64,000 nt of DNA from JALORV01 sp963724365 (GTDB lineage Bacteria; Pseudomonadota; Gammaproteobacteria; Burkholderiales; Burkholderiaceae_F), in assembly GCA_963724365.1 (NCBI GenBank), contig CAVRUR010000017.1, forward strand, positions 1 to 64,000, written 5' to 3'. The notes beneath the pieces were generated by a model, which was given only the letters and a program-made list of their open reading frames with translations, made no database searches and was not told the origin of the DNA. The translations under genes were made by a program, and so were the position numbers. How positions within the stretch are numbered: the stretch's first letter is position 1; each line of letters begins with the position of its first letter. Below, one piece after another: positions 26,250-34,541 of this stretch.

Positions 26250-28927
26250 CAGTTCTCCAGCGATTTGGTGACGATCTCGCGGACATCGCGAGAAAGATGT
26301 CGGGCAGCGGCCACGCGTTCGAGCGCATGTCGCATTCCAGTCTGGCGGTCCGGAGTGAACTTGCGCCAGCGGTCGAGTGACCGCGCAATGCGCGACGCGA
26401 CGGTCGGATTGATGCGGTCGAGCGTCAGCACCTGCTCGGCCCAGAAGTCGTAGCCGGCCGTGCCACGTCGGTGGAACTCCGCTTCGTTCGCCATGCAGAA
26501 CGACCAGATCAACGCAAATACGTTGTTGGGGTTGGAAAGCGAAAAGCCCGGGTGGTGCAGCAGCCGTCGTACGCGCTCGACAACCGGCGGTTCGCCGGGC
26601 AGCGATACCGACGTGGCCTGCACCTGGTACCACTTGTTCATCAGCAAGGGTTCGTTCTGCCACGCGCGCGCAAGCCGGACCAGGATGTCGGCCTTCGCGG
26701 CCGACGGGCTGTTGATGATCACCCCGAGCGCCGCCTGACGATCGGTCATGTTGGCGGCGTTCGCCAGTTGTTGCTCGGCGAGTTCCACCGCCCCGGCCAC
26801 CCGGCCCTCGGCCAGATAGGCCAATGCCAGGTTCTTCAGGGCCCGCCGGCCGGCCGGACCGGGCGCCGGCGAGTACGCGCCGGGGGTCGCATGGTTCGCG
26901 TAGACAGCCTGCCATGCATCGGCGAGCCGGCGTCCGATCTCGCCGAGCATGTGTCGGCGCGCCACGCGTATCGCTTCCGGGTCTACCACCGCCCGCTGTT
27001 CGCCGATGAAACCCTCGGCGGGCAGTGTCAGCGCCTGCTCCTTGAAGGCCGGCGAGAGTGCCTCGTCGTCCAGGATGGCCTGCAGCACGTCGGTGAACGC
27101 GTCATCGAACTCGAGTGCACGGCCCGCCTCCACCGCATCGGTCAGGCGCATCAACTGTGTCATCGCGAGGCGTTGTCCTGCCTCCCACCGATTGAACGCA
27201 TCGGTGTCGCGCGAGGACAGAAACGCCAGTTCGCGGTCCGTGTACCGGTAGTCGACGATCACGGGCGCAGAAAAGCCGCGCAGCAGCGAGGGCACCGGAC
27301 GCTCCGGCACATTGATGAAGACAAACTGCTGCGTCGGCTGAGTCAACTCGACGACGCGGGTGGCGGCCCCGGGGCGTGGCTCGCCGTCGAGCTGCAACGC
27401 AAGTTCGCGGCCATTGGCGCACAGCAGGCCGATGGCAATCGGAATGTGGAACGGTTCCTTGGTCGGTTGCCCGGGCGTGGGCGGCGTCGACTGCGACAGC
27501 GTCAACGCATAGGTGCGCCGGATCGGGTCGTACACGCCCGTCGCCGCCACGTGCGGCGTGCCCGCCTGTGCAAACCAGCGCCTGAACTGGTGCAGGTCGC
27601 GCGCATTGGCATCGCCGATGGCGGCGACGAAGTCGTCACAGGTCACGGCCTCGCCATCGTGGCGCTTGAAGTACAGGTCCATCCCGCGGCGAAAGCCGTC
27701 GACGCCCACCAGGGTCTGCAGCATGCGCACGACCTCGGCGCCCTTTTCGTACACGGTCGACGTGTAGAAATTGCTGATCTCCTGGTACGACTCCGGCCTG
27801 ACCGGATGCGCCATCGGGCCCGCGTCCTCGGGGAACTGCGTGGCGCGCAGGCTGCGCACGTCGTCGATGCGCTTGACTGCCCGGCTCGACGGATCGCCCA
27901 TCATGTCCGCCGAAAATTCCTGGTCGCGGAAAACTGTCAGTCCTTCCTTCAACGACAGCTGGAACCAGTCGCGACAGGTCACACGGTTGCCGGTCCAGTT
28001 GTGGAAGTACTCGTGCCCGACGATCGATTCGATGTTGGCGTAGTCGATGTCGGTAGCGACCGCCGGACTCGCGAGCACATACTTGGCGTTGAAGATGTTC
28101 AGGCCCTTGTTCTCCATCGCACCCAGGTTGAAGTCGTTGGATGCCACGACCATGAAGCGGTCGAGATCGAGTTCCAGGCCGTAGCGGCGCTCGTCCCAGG
28201 CGATTGCGCGCTTCAGGCTCGACATCGCGTGCTCCGTCTTGTCGAGATTGCCGGCGTCGACCCAGACCTGCAGCAACGCATCGCGTCCGCCCGCACGGCG
28301 CCAGCGATCGTCCTGCGATACGAAGCGGCCGGCGACCAGGGCGAAAAGGTAGCTTGGTTTTGCGTGCGGATCGTCCCAGACGGCTAGGTGGCGGCCGTCG
28401 TCCAGCGAGCGTTCTTCGACCAGGTTGCCGTTGGACAGCAGCACCGGATAACGGGATCTGTCTGCCCGCAGAGTGACGCGGTAGCGCGTCATCACGTCCG
28501 GGCGGTCGGGAAAGTACGTGATGCGGCGAAAGCCTTCGGCCTCGCACTGCGTGAAGAAGCTGCCGTTCGAGACATACAGTCCCATCAGCTCGGTGTTGGC
28601 GGCGGGGTGTATGCGGTTGACGATCTGTAACGAGAAGGGCGCACGCGGCGCACGCACCGCGATGCCGGTCTCCAGGCGCTCGTACTCGCGCGCGTCGAGC
28701 GGCCTGCCGTCGATGGTCAGCGCGACGAGTTCCAGATCGTCGCCATCGAGCCATAACGGCGCGTCCGATGTGCCGGCATCGTCAGTCCGTCGCACGGTGA
28801 GGCGGGTGGCCACCGTCGTTACCTCCGGATCGAGGTCGAAGTCGAGTTCGACCCGGTCGATCTCGAACATCGGCGCGCGATAGTCACCGCGCCGGAAGGT
28901 GACCACCTGGTCGTTACGCATCGGCAT
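26249..28927 (-). CDS. pepN: Aminopeptidase N (M1 family)
   Basis: An 892-residue zinc metallopeptidase removing N-terminal residues from cytoplasmic peptides. The exopeptidase motif LGAMENKGLN lies near residue 268 and the zinc site VGHEYFHNWTGNRV (HExxH) near 304, with the third ligand glutamate in LKEGLTVFRDQEFS. The C-terminal helical domain of the alanyl-aminopeptidase subfamily extends to the end (SLDRWRKFTPDRQTGM). The start may be this ATG or the one two codons later; no clear ribosome-binding site decides. Very long open frames on the other strand are shadows. Confidence 0.94.
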   Translation of the reverse strand: MPMRNDQVVTFRRGDYRAPMFEIDRVELDFDLDPEVTTVATRLTVRRTDDAGTSDAPLWLDGDDLELVALTIDGRPLDAREYERLETGIAVRAPRAPFSLQIVNRIHPAANTELMGLYVSNGSFFTQCEAEGFRRITYFPDRPDVMTRYRVTLRADRSRYPVLLSNGNLVEERSLDDGRHLAVWDDPHAKPSYLFALVAGRFVSQDDRWRRAGGRDALLQVWVDAGNLDKTEHAMSSLKRAIAWDERRYGLELDLDRFMVVASNDFNLGAMENKGLNIFNAKYVLASPAVATDIDYANIESIVGHEYFHNWTGNRVTCRDWFQLSLKEGLTVFRDQEFSADMMGDPSSRAVKRIDDVRSLRATQFPEDAGPMAHPVRPESYQEISNFYTSTVYEKGAEVVRMLQTLVGVDGFRRGMDLYFKRHDGEAVTCDDFVAAIGDANARDLHQFRRWFAQAGTPHVAATGVYDPIRRTYALTLSQSTPPTPGQPTKEPFHIPIAIGLLCANGRELALQLDGEPRPGAATRVVELTQPTQQFVFINVPERPVPSLLRGFSAPVIVDYRYTDRELAFLSSRDTDAFNRWEAGQRLAMTQLMRLTDAVEAGRALEFDDAFTDVLQAILDDEALSPAFKEQALTLPAEGFIGEQRAVVDPEAIRVARRHMLGEIGRRLADAWQAVYANHATPGAYSPAPGPAGRRALKNLALAYLAEGRVAGAVELAEQQLANAANMTDRQAALGVIINSPSAAKADILVRLARAWQNEPLLMNKWYQVQATSVSLPGEPPVVERVRRLLHHPGFSLSNPNNVFALIWSFCMANEAEFHRRGTAGYDFWAEQVLTLDRINPTVASRIARSLDRWRKFTPDRQTGMRHALERVAAARHLSRDVREIVTKSLEN

Positions 28928-28991
28928 CGGAGGAAGGGTCAGGCCGCGGTCGCGACAGTGGCAAGGCGAGGCTGGCGATTGTAGCGAGCGC

Positions 28992-29912
28992 CTATGCCTC
29001 GGCGTGCGACGGCGGGCGCGTGTCGGGCCGGCTGGCGAGGTGGATGCCGGCCACGATCAGCACGCCGCCAATCACGTGATAGATGCCGACCGGCTCGCCG
29101 AGGATGAAATACGAAAGCAGCCCGGCAAAGACGGGTGTCAGGTTGACGAAGTACATCGGCACAATGGCACCCGCGCGCGCGACGCCCCGGTCCCAGCAGA
29201 AGTAGGCAACCAGCGACGGCAGTAACGCGACATACAGCAGGGCGGCCAGGTTGGACGCCGTCGGCGCCGCCGTCTCCCCGGTCCACAGGTACTCCACGAT
29301 CGCGAACGGCAGGATCATCAATGCGCCGAGCGCGATCTGCAGCGCGAGAAAGGCTGTTGCAGGCACGGACGGGCGTCGCGTGCGCAAGAGCCACGTGTAC
29401 AGGCTCCACGTCAGCGTGGCGACGAGCATGATCAGATCGCCGCGATCCAGTTGCAGTCGGGCGAGATTCAAGGCGTCACCGCGCGCGATGACCAGCAGCA
29501 CGCCCAGCATTGACAGCGCAGCGCCCACCCATTGATGACGCAGGACCGGTGTCGAGAAGAGTGCGGCACCGACGATCAGTGTGAGAACCGGCGCGGAGGC
29601 GCCGATCAGCGTCGCATTGACCGCGGTCGACGTCTGCAGCGCGAGGTATTGCAGCGAGTTGTAGCAACCGACGCCAAGGGCACTCATCGCGAACATGAGT
29701 CGCCACTGGCCGCGCAGCTGTGGCCAGGCGGAGTGCAGTCCGCGCAGTGCGAACGGCAGCACGAGCAGCAAGGCCAGCGCCCAGCGCGTGAAGGACAGCG
29801 CGAGCGGCGGAAAGTCGCCGACCAGGGCGCGCGCGACGACCGCGTTGCCAGCCCAGAAGAGCGGCGGGGCGAGGAGCAGCGCTGCCGTGGAAGCTGAAAT
29901 GCGTCGGGTCAT
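28992..29912 (-). CDS. EamA/DMT-family permease
   Basis: A 306-residue protein with ten hydrophobic helices in two EamA repeats (PLFWAGNAVVARALVGDFPP at the start of the first; LTPVFAGLLSYFILGEPVG in the second). It belongs to the drug/metabolite exporter superfamily; the substrate is unknown. It is 64 bp upstream of pepN on the same strand and 45 bp downstream of the GlcG-like gene, so it may be co-transcribed with either. It is not closely similar in sequence to the EamA gene at 22642. Confidence 0.83.
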   Translation of the reverse strand: MTRRISASTAALLLAPPLFWAGNAVVARALVGDFPPLALSFTRWALALLLVLPFALRGLHSAWPQLRGQWRLMFAMSALGVGCYNSLQYLALQTSTAVNATLIGASAPVLTLIVGAALFSTPVLRHQWVGAALSMLGVLLVIARGDALNLARLQLDRGDLIMLVATLTWSLYTWLLRTRRPSVPATAFLALQIALGALMILPFAIVEYLWTGETAAPTASNLAALLYVALLPSLVAYFCWDRGVARAGAIVPMYFVNLTPVFAGLLSYFILGEPVGIYHVIGGVLIVAGIHLASRPDTRPPSHAEA

Positions 29913-29957
29913 CGGCCCGCGATGCTACGCGGGCCGATGACACCAGGAGAGGCGGAG

Positions 29958-30464
29958 CTAGAACTCGAGTTCGTCCTTGATGGCGGCGATGCCGGCCTTG
30001 GCACAGGCGTCGTCGGCCTCGCCGGTCGGTGCGCCCGACACGCCGATCGCGCCGACGTTGGTTCCGCCCGAGGCGATGTTCACGCCGCCGCCGACCGCGA
30101 CGACATTGGCGATCGAACGAACGCCGGAACTCGCGGTGCCCGACTGCGTCAGCTTGGCGAATTCAAGGGTGTCGGTACGGAAGCTGATCGCCGTGTAGCC
30201 CTTGTTGATGGCGGTCTGCACCGTGTGCGGTCCGGCAAACCGGTCGCGCATCAGCGCCTGCGCAACCCCGGCGCGATCGACGACCGCCACCGCCACCTGA
30301 TAGCCGCGCTTGCGGCAGTCATCAAGCGCGGCGCGCACGGCCTTGGCCGCGGCTTCCGGTGTCATCTGCTTGACCTGATAGGTGCCTGATTGGGCAAATG
30401 CCGGGGCCGCGCTCAGCACGCACGCGAACAGCAGGCCGGCAGTCTTGATCGTGACGGGTCGCAT
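29958..30464 (-). CDS. Secreted GlcG/HbpS-family haem-binding-type protein
   Basis: A 168-residue protein with a cleavable signal peptide (hydrophobic stretch then AAPAFAQS) and one GlcG/HbpS domain: MTPEAAAKAVRAALDDCRKRG, VAVAVVDRAGVAQALMR, and the glycine-rich VVAVGGGVNIASGG and GAIGVSGAPTGEADDACAKAG. Relatives bind haem or cofactors, but the GlcG family has no settled function. Divergent from the multihaem cytochrome operon, which makes a haem-related role tempting but unproven. Confidence 0.82.
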   Translation of the reverse strand: MRPVTIKTAGLLFACVLSAAPAFAQSGTYQVKQMTPEAAAKAVRAALDDCRKRGYQVAVAVVDRAGVAQALMRDRFAGPHTVQTAINKGYTAISFRTDTLEFAKLTQSGTASSGVRSIANVVAVGGGVNIASGGTNVGAIGVSGAPTGEADDACAKAGIAAIKDELEF

Positions 30465-30793
30465 CGAGTCTCCCTGGAGAGTTGAAACGGGCGGTGCACT
30501 GTATCGCGACCTGCCGAAAGGCGACGTCGCGGTGCGTGGCCGGATCTTCAGCTAACGCCGTCAGACTAGCGATGGTTCCGTGCCCGCGATTGACCCTGCG
30601 CAATGGACGCGGCGCACACCATTGGCGCCCCGTTCTACGTGCAGTCGGGCTTGGGGTTGATGCGTTCGAGGTTTCGGCTGTGGAACCGGTGATCCTCGGG
30701 CGCAGCTTGACACCGGTCAACGGTGGGCGAAGGCCGCGATGCAACACTGCCAGCGCTTTCCAAGCGGCGCGCTCCGGCGCGTGGAGCCCCACC
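30465..30793. other. Divergent control region of the GlcG-like gene and the multihaem operon
   Basis: A 329-bp stretch with no credible gene. The GlcG-like gene has TCTCCAGGGAGACTC at its 5' end (minus strand), giving a ribosome-binding site. The plus-strand side contains the FNR-like palindrome at 30707-30720. No terminator or repeat was seen. Confidence 0.6.
30707..30720. promoter_or_regulatory. FNR/CRP-family palindrome upstream of the multihaem operon
   Basis: TTGACACCGGTCAA is a perfect TTGAC-N4-GTCAA inverted repeat, 8 of 10 matches to the FNR consensus TTGAT-N4-ATCAA. The spacing is that of FNR/DNR/CRP-type sites. It is centred about 80 bp before the ATG at 30794, so activation from -41.5 would give a start near 30755. 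No convincing -10 was seen. Confidence 0.5.
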
Positions 30794-32047
30794 ATGCAAG
30801 CCCAAAGGAGTCCCCGGCATTGGCCGGCCCTGGTCGCCCTGGCGACTGCCCTGTTTTCGATGTCGGCGCCAGCCACGGCCGCCGACGCGGCTCCAGCCCC
30901 GAACGATGCCTGCCTGATGTGCCACGGTGACGCCGGGGCCAAGAACGCCGCCGGCAAGTCGATCGGGGTCGATGCAAAGGCCTTCGCCGGTTCGGTGCAC
31001 GGCCAGATGAACTTCAAGTGCACCGACTGCCACAGCGACGTTTCGGCGGAGAAGCTGCCGCACGAGCCCAAGCTCAAGCCGGCCAACTGTGGGTCGTGCC
31101 ACGAAGCGGCGGTCAAGGAGTATCTATCGACCGCTCACGCCAAGGCCCGCGCGGGCGGCAACATGGTCGCCGCCACCTGCAGCAATTGTCACGGCAATCA
31201 CGACATCCAGAAGTCGAGCGAACCCGCTTCGCGCACAAATGTTGCCCGTGTCGAGAGCACCTGCGCTTCCTGTCATGGCAACGATGCCCTGATCGAAAAG
31301 GCGAAGCTACCCGGCGGCAACATCGTCAGCCAGTACCACGACAGCATTCACGGCCAGAAGACCAATGGCAAGGGTGCCGGGGCCGCGAAAGCGCCTACCT
31401 GCACCGGGTGCCATGGTTCACACAAGATTCTCAGCAAGAACGATCCGGCCAGCCGCGTGAACCGGGAGCACATCGCGCTGATGTGCGGCAGCTGCCACCA
31501 GCAGGTCTACAGCCGATTCAGCGGTAGCCAGCACGGCCAGTTGCGGCAGGCAGGCAATTCCGCGGCGCCGACCTGCATCGATTGTCACAGCGCGCACCAG
31601 ATCCAGCTGCACGGCACCAGCAAGTGGCAGGTTGCAGTCATCAAGGAATGCGGCAACTGCCACCAGGACTTCATCAAGAGCTACCGCGACACCTATCACG
31701 GCCAGGTGACGCAGCTCGGCGGCCTGGCACGCATGGCCACCTGCAACAGCTGCCACGGCGCGCACGAGGTGCTGCCGGCCTCGAATTCGAAATCCATGAT
31801 CTCGCCGGAGAACCGGGTCACGACGTGCCGTACCTGTCACCCGGGCGCCAATGCCAACTTCGCCGCGTACAAGCCACACGGCAATCCGCATGACCGGCAG
31901 GGCGATCCAATTCTGTATTACACGCGTCTGTTCATGCAGTTGCTGCTCGCCGGCGTGTTTGGTTTCTTCGGAATTCACACGCTGCTGTGGCTGGTGCGTT
32001 CGCTGAAGGATGTCCGCAGCGGTCGCGGCGGACGTAACGGCCACTGA
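30794..32047 (+). CDS. Undecahaem c-type cytochrome with C-terminal membrane anchor
   Basis: A 417-residue protein with a cleavable signal peptide (ALFSMSAPATAADA) and 11 CXXCH haem-binding motifs: CLMCH, CTDCH, CGSCH, CSNCH, CASCH, CTGCH, CGSCH, CIDCH, CGNCH, CNSCH and CRTCH, many in the paired CXXCH spacing of cytochrome c3-like proteins. A single hydrophobic segment near the C-terminus (FMQLLLAGVFGFFGIHTLLWL) should anchor it to the inner membrane with the haem domain in the periplasm. The ATG at 30794 is chosen because the signal peptide starts there; the frame upstream is not protein-like. First of three genes with a membrane b-type cytochrome and an octahaem protein, so it probably exchanges electrons with the quinone pool through them. 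The terminal partner is unknown. Confidence 0.88.
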   Translation: MQAQRSPRHWPALVALATALFSMSAPATAADAAPAPNDACLMCHGDAGAKNAAGKSIGVDAKAFAGSVHGQMNFKCTDCHSDVSAEKLPHEPKLKPANCGSCHEAAVKEYLSTAHAKARAGGNMVAATCSNCHGNHDIQKSSEPASRTNVARVESTCASCHGNDALIEKAKLPGGNIVSQYHDSIHGQKTNGKGAGAAKAPTCTGCHGSHKILSKNDPASRVNREHIALMCGSCHQQVYSRFSGSQHGQLRQAGNSAAPTCIDCHSAHQIQLHGTSKWQVAVIKECGNCHQDFIKSYRDTYHGQVTQLGGLARMATCNSCHGAHEVLPASNSKSMISPENRVTTCRTCHPGANANFAAYKPHGNPHDRQGDPILYYTRLFMQLLLAGVFGFFGIHTLLWLVRSLKDVRSGRGGRNGH

Positions 32048-32060
32048 CGAGGACGGAACC

Positions 32061-32921
32061 ATGTCTGCCACCACGATGACCCCCGCCCGCGCAATGGGAG
32101 CGGCCCCGGGGCGCTACTACCGGCGCTTCGGACCGACCGAGCGCGTGATGCACGCTTTTCTGATGCTGACATTCATCGGATGTGCGATCACCGGCGTGCC
32201 GCTCCTGTTTGCCGATCACGACTGGGCCACCACGCTCGTGAACCTGCTCGGCGGCTACCGCGGTGCGGCGCTGATCCACCGCATTTGCGGCGGCATCATG
32301 AGCGTGGTCTTCGTCGGACACGTGCTTCGCGTTTTCTTCCGTGCCTTCCTGGCCGAAGACTGGCTTTCGTACTTCTGGGGTTCAAACTCGCTGGTGCCAA
32401 ATCTCAAGGACGGCCAGGACATCGTCGGCATGTTCAAGTGGTTCTTCGGCAAGGGACCGAGGCCGCAGTTCGATCGCTACACCTACTGGGAGAAGTTCGA
32501 CTACTGGGCGGTCTTCTGGGGCATGTTCATCATCGGCGGCTCGGGATTCATGCTGTGGTTTCCGACCTTCTTTTCGATGTTCCTGCCCGGCTGGGTCTTC
32601 AATGTCGCGACGATCGTGCATGGCGAGGAAGCCCTGCTCGCCGTCGGCTTCATCTTCACGATCCACTTCTTCAACGGCCATCTTCGCCCCGAGAAGTTCC
32701 CGATGGACCTGGTGATCTTCACCGGCCGCCTGCCGGAGCATGAACTCAAGGACGAGCGTTCGATCGAGTTCGAGCGGCTCGTGCAGCAGGGCGCGTTGAA
32801 GGCACTGGAAGTCCCTGCGCCGTCGTCGCAATCCATCCTGTTCAGTCGGATCCTGGGCAGTGTCGGCCTGATTCTGGGAGTGCTGACGATCCTGATCATC
32901 ATCTACAGCGCGCTGGTCTGA
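32061..32921 (+). CDS. Cytochrome b561-like diheme membrane subunit
   Basis: A 286-residue protein with four core membrane helices and a fifth near the C-terminus (ILGSVGLILGVLTILIII). Histidines suited as haem b ligands lie in ERVMHAFLML, LIHRICGG, VFVGHVLRV, VATIVHGEEA and IFTIHFFNGH. The pattern is that of FdnI/PhsC/HydC-like cytochrome b subunits that link periplasmic redox proteins to quinones. It follows the 11-haem gene by 13 bp with a GAGGACGG site and precedes the octahaem gene by 72 bp. Confidence 0.85.
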   Translation: MSATTMTPARAMGAAPGRYYRRFGPTERVMHAFLMLTFIGCAITGVPLLFADHDWATTLVNLLGGYRGAALIHRICGGIMSVVFVGHVLRVFFRAFLAEDWLSYFWGSNSLVPNLKDGQDIVGMFKWFFGKGPRPQFDRYTYWEKFDYWAVFWGMFIIGGSGFMLWFPTFFSMFLPGWVFNVATIVHGEEALLAVGFIFTIHFFNGHLRPEKFPMDLVIFTGRLPEHELKDERSIEFERLVQQGALKALEVPAPSSQSILFSRILGSVGLILGVLTILIIIYSALV

Positions 32922-32993
32922 AGTAGCATCGAGGTGACGCGGGCTCCGTCCGGGGTGACGGGGCCCGTGGCTTAACCGGGAGGGCGATAGGAC

Positions 32994-34433
32994 ATGAAGC
33001 TTCACTTCGGTCGCAAGACCATGATGGGAGCCATCGGCACGCTGGTGGCGGTCGGCATCGGCCTGGCGGTGATAGGTGCGGTTGGTATCGTCGGCTGGGA
33101 GTACACCAACAGCGACGAGTTCTGTGCGGTGATGTGCCACTCCGTGCACCCGGAGGAGTCCGCGTCCCACAACACCGCGGCGCACGCACGTGTGCGCTGC
33201 GTCGAGTGCCACATGGGCCGTAATTCGACGCTGAAGCTGATCGCGATGAAGCCCACGCACTTCAAGGAACTGTGGGGCATGATCGCCGGCTACGAGCGCC
33301 CGCTCCACGCCTCCGGAATGCGCCCGGCGCGCGAGGCCTGCGAGAGCTGCCACTACCCCCAGACGGAGCACCATGACAGCATCACGGTCAACAAGCGCTA
33401 TGGCACCGATCCCAAGAGCAGCGAGATCGACTACCGCTTGACGCTGCACACGACGGCCAACGCGGAGCGTGAGATCCCCTGGAAAGTAACGGGCATCCAC
33501 TGGCACATCGCCAACGATGTCGAGTTCAAGAGCCCGGACGTACAGGGGCGGACGATTCCGTGGGTACAGGTCACGAAGCCGGACGGCAGCAAAGTCACCT
33601 ATTCCGACGCGGAATCAAAACTCTCGCCGGCTGAACTTGCCAAACTCGAACCGCGCCGGATGGAGTGCTTCAACTGCCATAACGCGGTCGGGCACCCGTT
33701 CCCCAATCCGGCCGACCGCGTCGATGAGGCGATTTCTGCCGGCAGGATCGACCGTGCGCTGCCGGGCGTGAAGTCGCGTGCCGTGGCCCTGATCAACGCG
33801 GCCGGCGACCTGAGCGGACCGATGGCGGAGCGGACCGCGGCCGTCGACAAGCTGATCGCCGCCGACGCCGCGAAAGTCGCTGTGCCAGCGAACCTGAAGG
33901 ACAAGGATCTGCAGTTCCAGAAGGCGATGAAGCAGATCCTGCTGTCGACATCATTTGACGAAAAGGGCGTGACCTGGCAATCCTTCCCCAACCACGCCCA
34001 GCATCGTGACTCTCCGGGCTGCTTCCGTTGCCATGACGGCAAGCACATGAACGAGAAGGGCGAGGCAATACGGCTGCAATGCACGCTCTGCCACAACCTG
34101 CCGCAAGTGAAGCTCGAAGACGGCAAGGGCAGCGTGCCCTCGGTCATCGTGGCCGGAGTTTCGCCTCCGGAAAGCCATAACGAGCCGAACTTCATGCACG
34201 AGCATCGCATCAAGCTCGACGAGACCTGCACGATGTGCCACGGCAAGATCGAGTTCGGACGTGAAGGCGGCGGCTTCTGCTCCAACCCGGCCTGTCACGG
34301 TCGCAGCTGGCCGGCAGTCAACCTGAACGTCGAATACAAGTCGCCGCAGGCAGTGGCTCCCGCTGAGGCGCCCGCCAAGGCCGCCCCGAAGGCTGCACCG
34401 GCGAAAGCCACTGCGACGAAGGCGTCGAGGTAG
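32994..34433 (+). CDS. NapC/NirT-like octahaem cytochrome c
   Basis: A 479-residue protein with an uncleaved N-terminal membrane helix (about 10-34) and eight predicted c haems: six CXXCH (CVECH, CESCH, CFNCH, CFRCH, CTLCH, CTMCH), one CX3CH (CAVMCH) and one CX4CH (CSNPACH). The N-terminal arrangement (SDEFCAVMCHSVHPEE, then HARVRCVECHMG) is that of NapC/NirT/NrfH-family quinol dehydrogenases. The C-terminal tail is Ala/Pro/Lys-rich. Together with the two upstream genes it should form a quinone-linked periplasmic electron conduit with about 19 c haems. Last gene before a strong terminator. Electron donor or acceptor is unknown. Confidence 0.88.
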   Translation: MKLHFGRKTMMGAIGTLVAVGIGLAVIGAVGIVGWEYTNSDEFCAVMCHSVHPEESASHNTAAHARVRCVECHMGRNSTLKLIAMKPTHFKELWGMIAGYERPLHASGMRPAREACESCHYPQTEHHDSITVNKRYGTDPKSSEIDYRLTLHTTANAEREIPWKVTGIHWHIANDVEFKSPDVQGRTIPWVQVTKPDGSKVTYSDAESKLSPAELAKLEPRRMECFNCHNAVGHPFPNPADRVDEAISAGRIDRALPGVKSRAVALINAAGDLSGPMAERTAAVDKLIAADAAKVAVPANLKDKDLQFQKAMKQILLSTSFDEKGVTWQSFPNHAQHRDSPGCFRCHDGKHMNEKGEAIRLQCTLCHNLPQVKLEDGKGSVPSVIVAGVSPPESHNEPNFMHEHRIKLDETCTMCHGKIEFGREGGGFCSNPACHGRSWPAVNLNVEYKSPQAVAPAEAPAKAAPKAAPAKATATKASR

Positions 34434-34465
34434 GGCACTTTCGAAGTAGTCTGTTTCCCCAGGAC

Positions 34466-34493
34466 AACGGCCGCTGCGGCGGCCGTTTTCTTT
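34466..34493 (+). terminator. Rho-independent terminator after the multihaem operon
   Basis: Perfect 9-bp stem AACGGCCGC / GCGGCCGTT with loop TGCG, followed by TTCTTT. It lies 33 bp beyond the octahaem stop and 48 bp before the M20 peptidase ATG. Confidence 0.85.
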
Positions 34494-34541
34494 GGGCGCT
34501 TGGCCGATACACTGGACCTTTCATGAGCTCGGAGGCCGACG

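Noticed and set aside
25245..26915. 556-codon version of Fbp
   Set aside because: The first 222 codons are out-of-frame pepN sequence; the Fbp start at 26249 fits the family and the TGATG junction.
26471..28387. 638-codon plus-strand frame opposite pepN
   Set aside because: pepN on the other strand is unmistakable (HEYFH, GAMEN). This frame has no recognisable motif.
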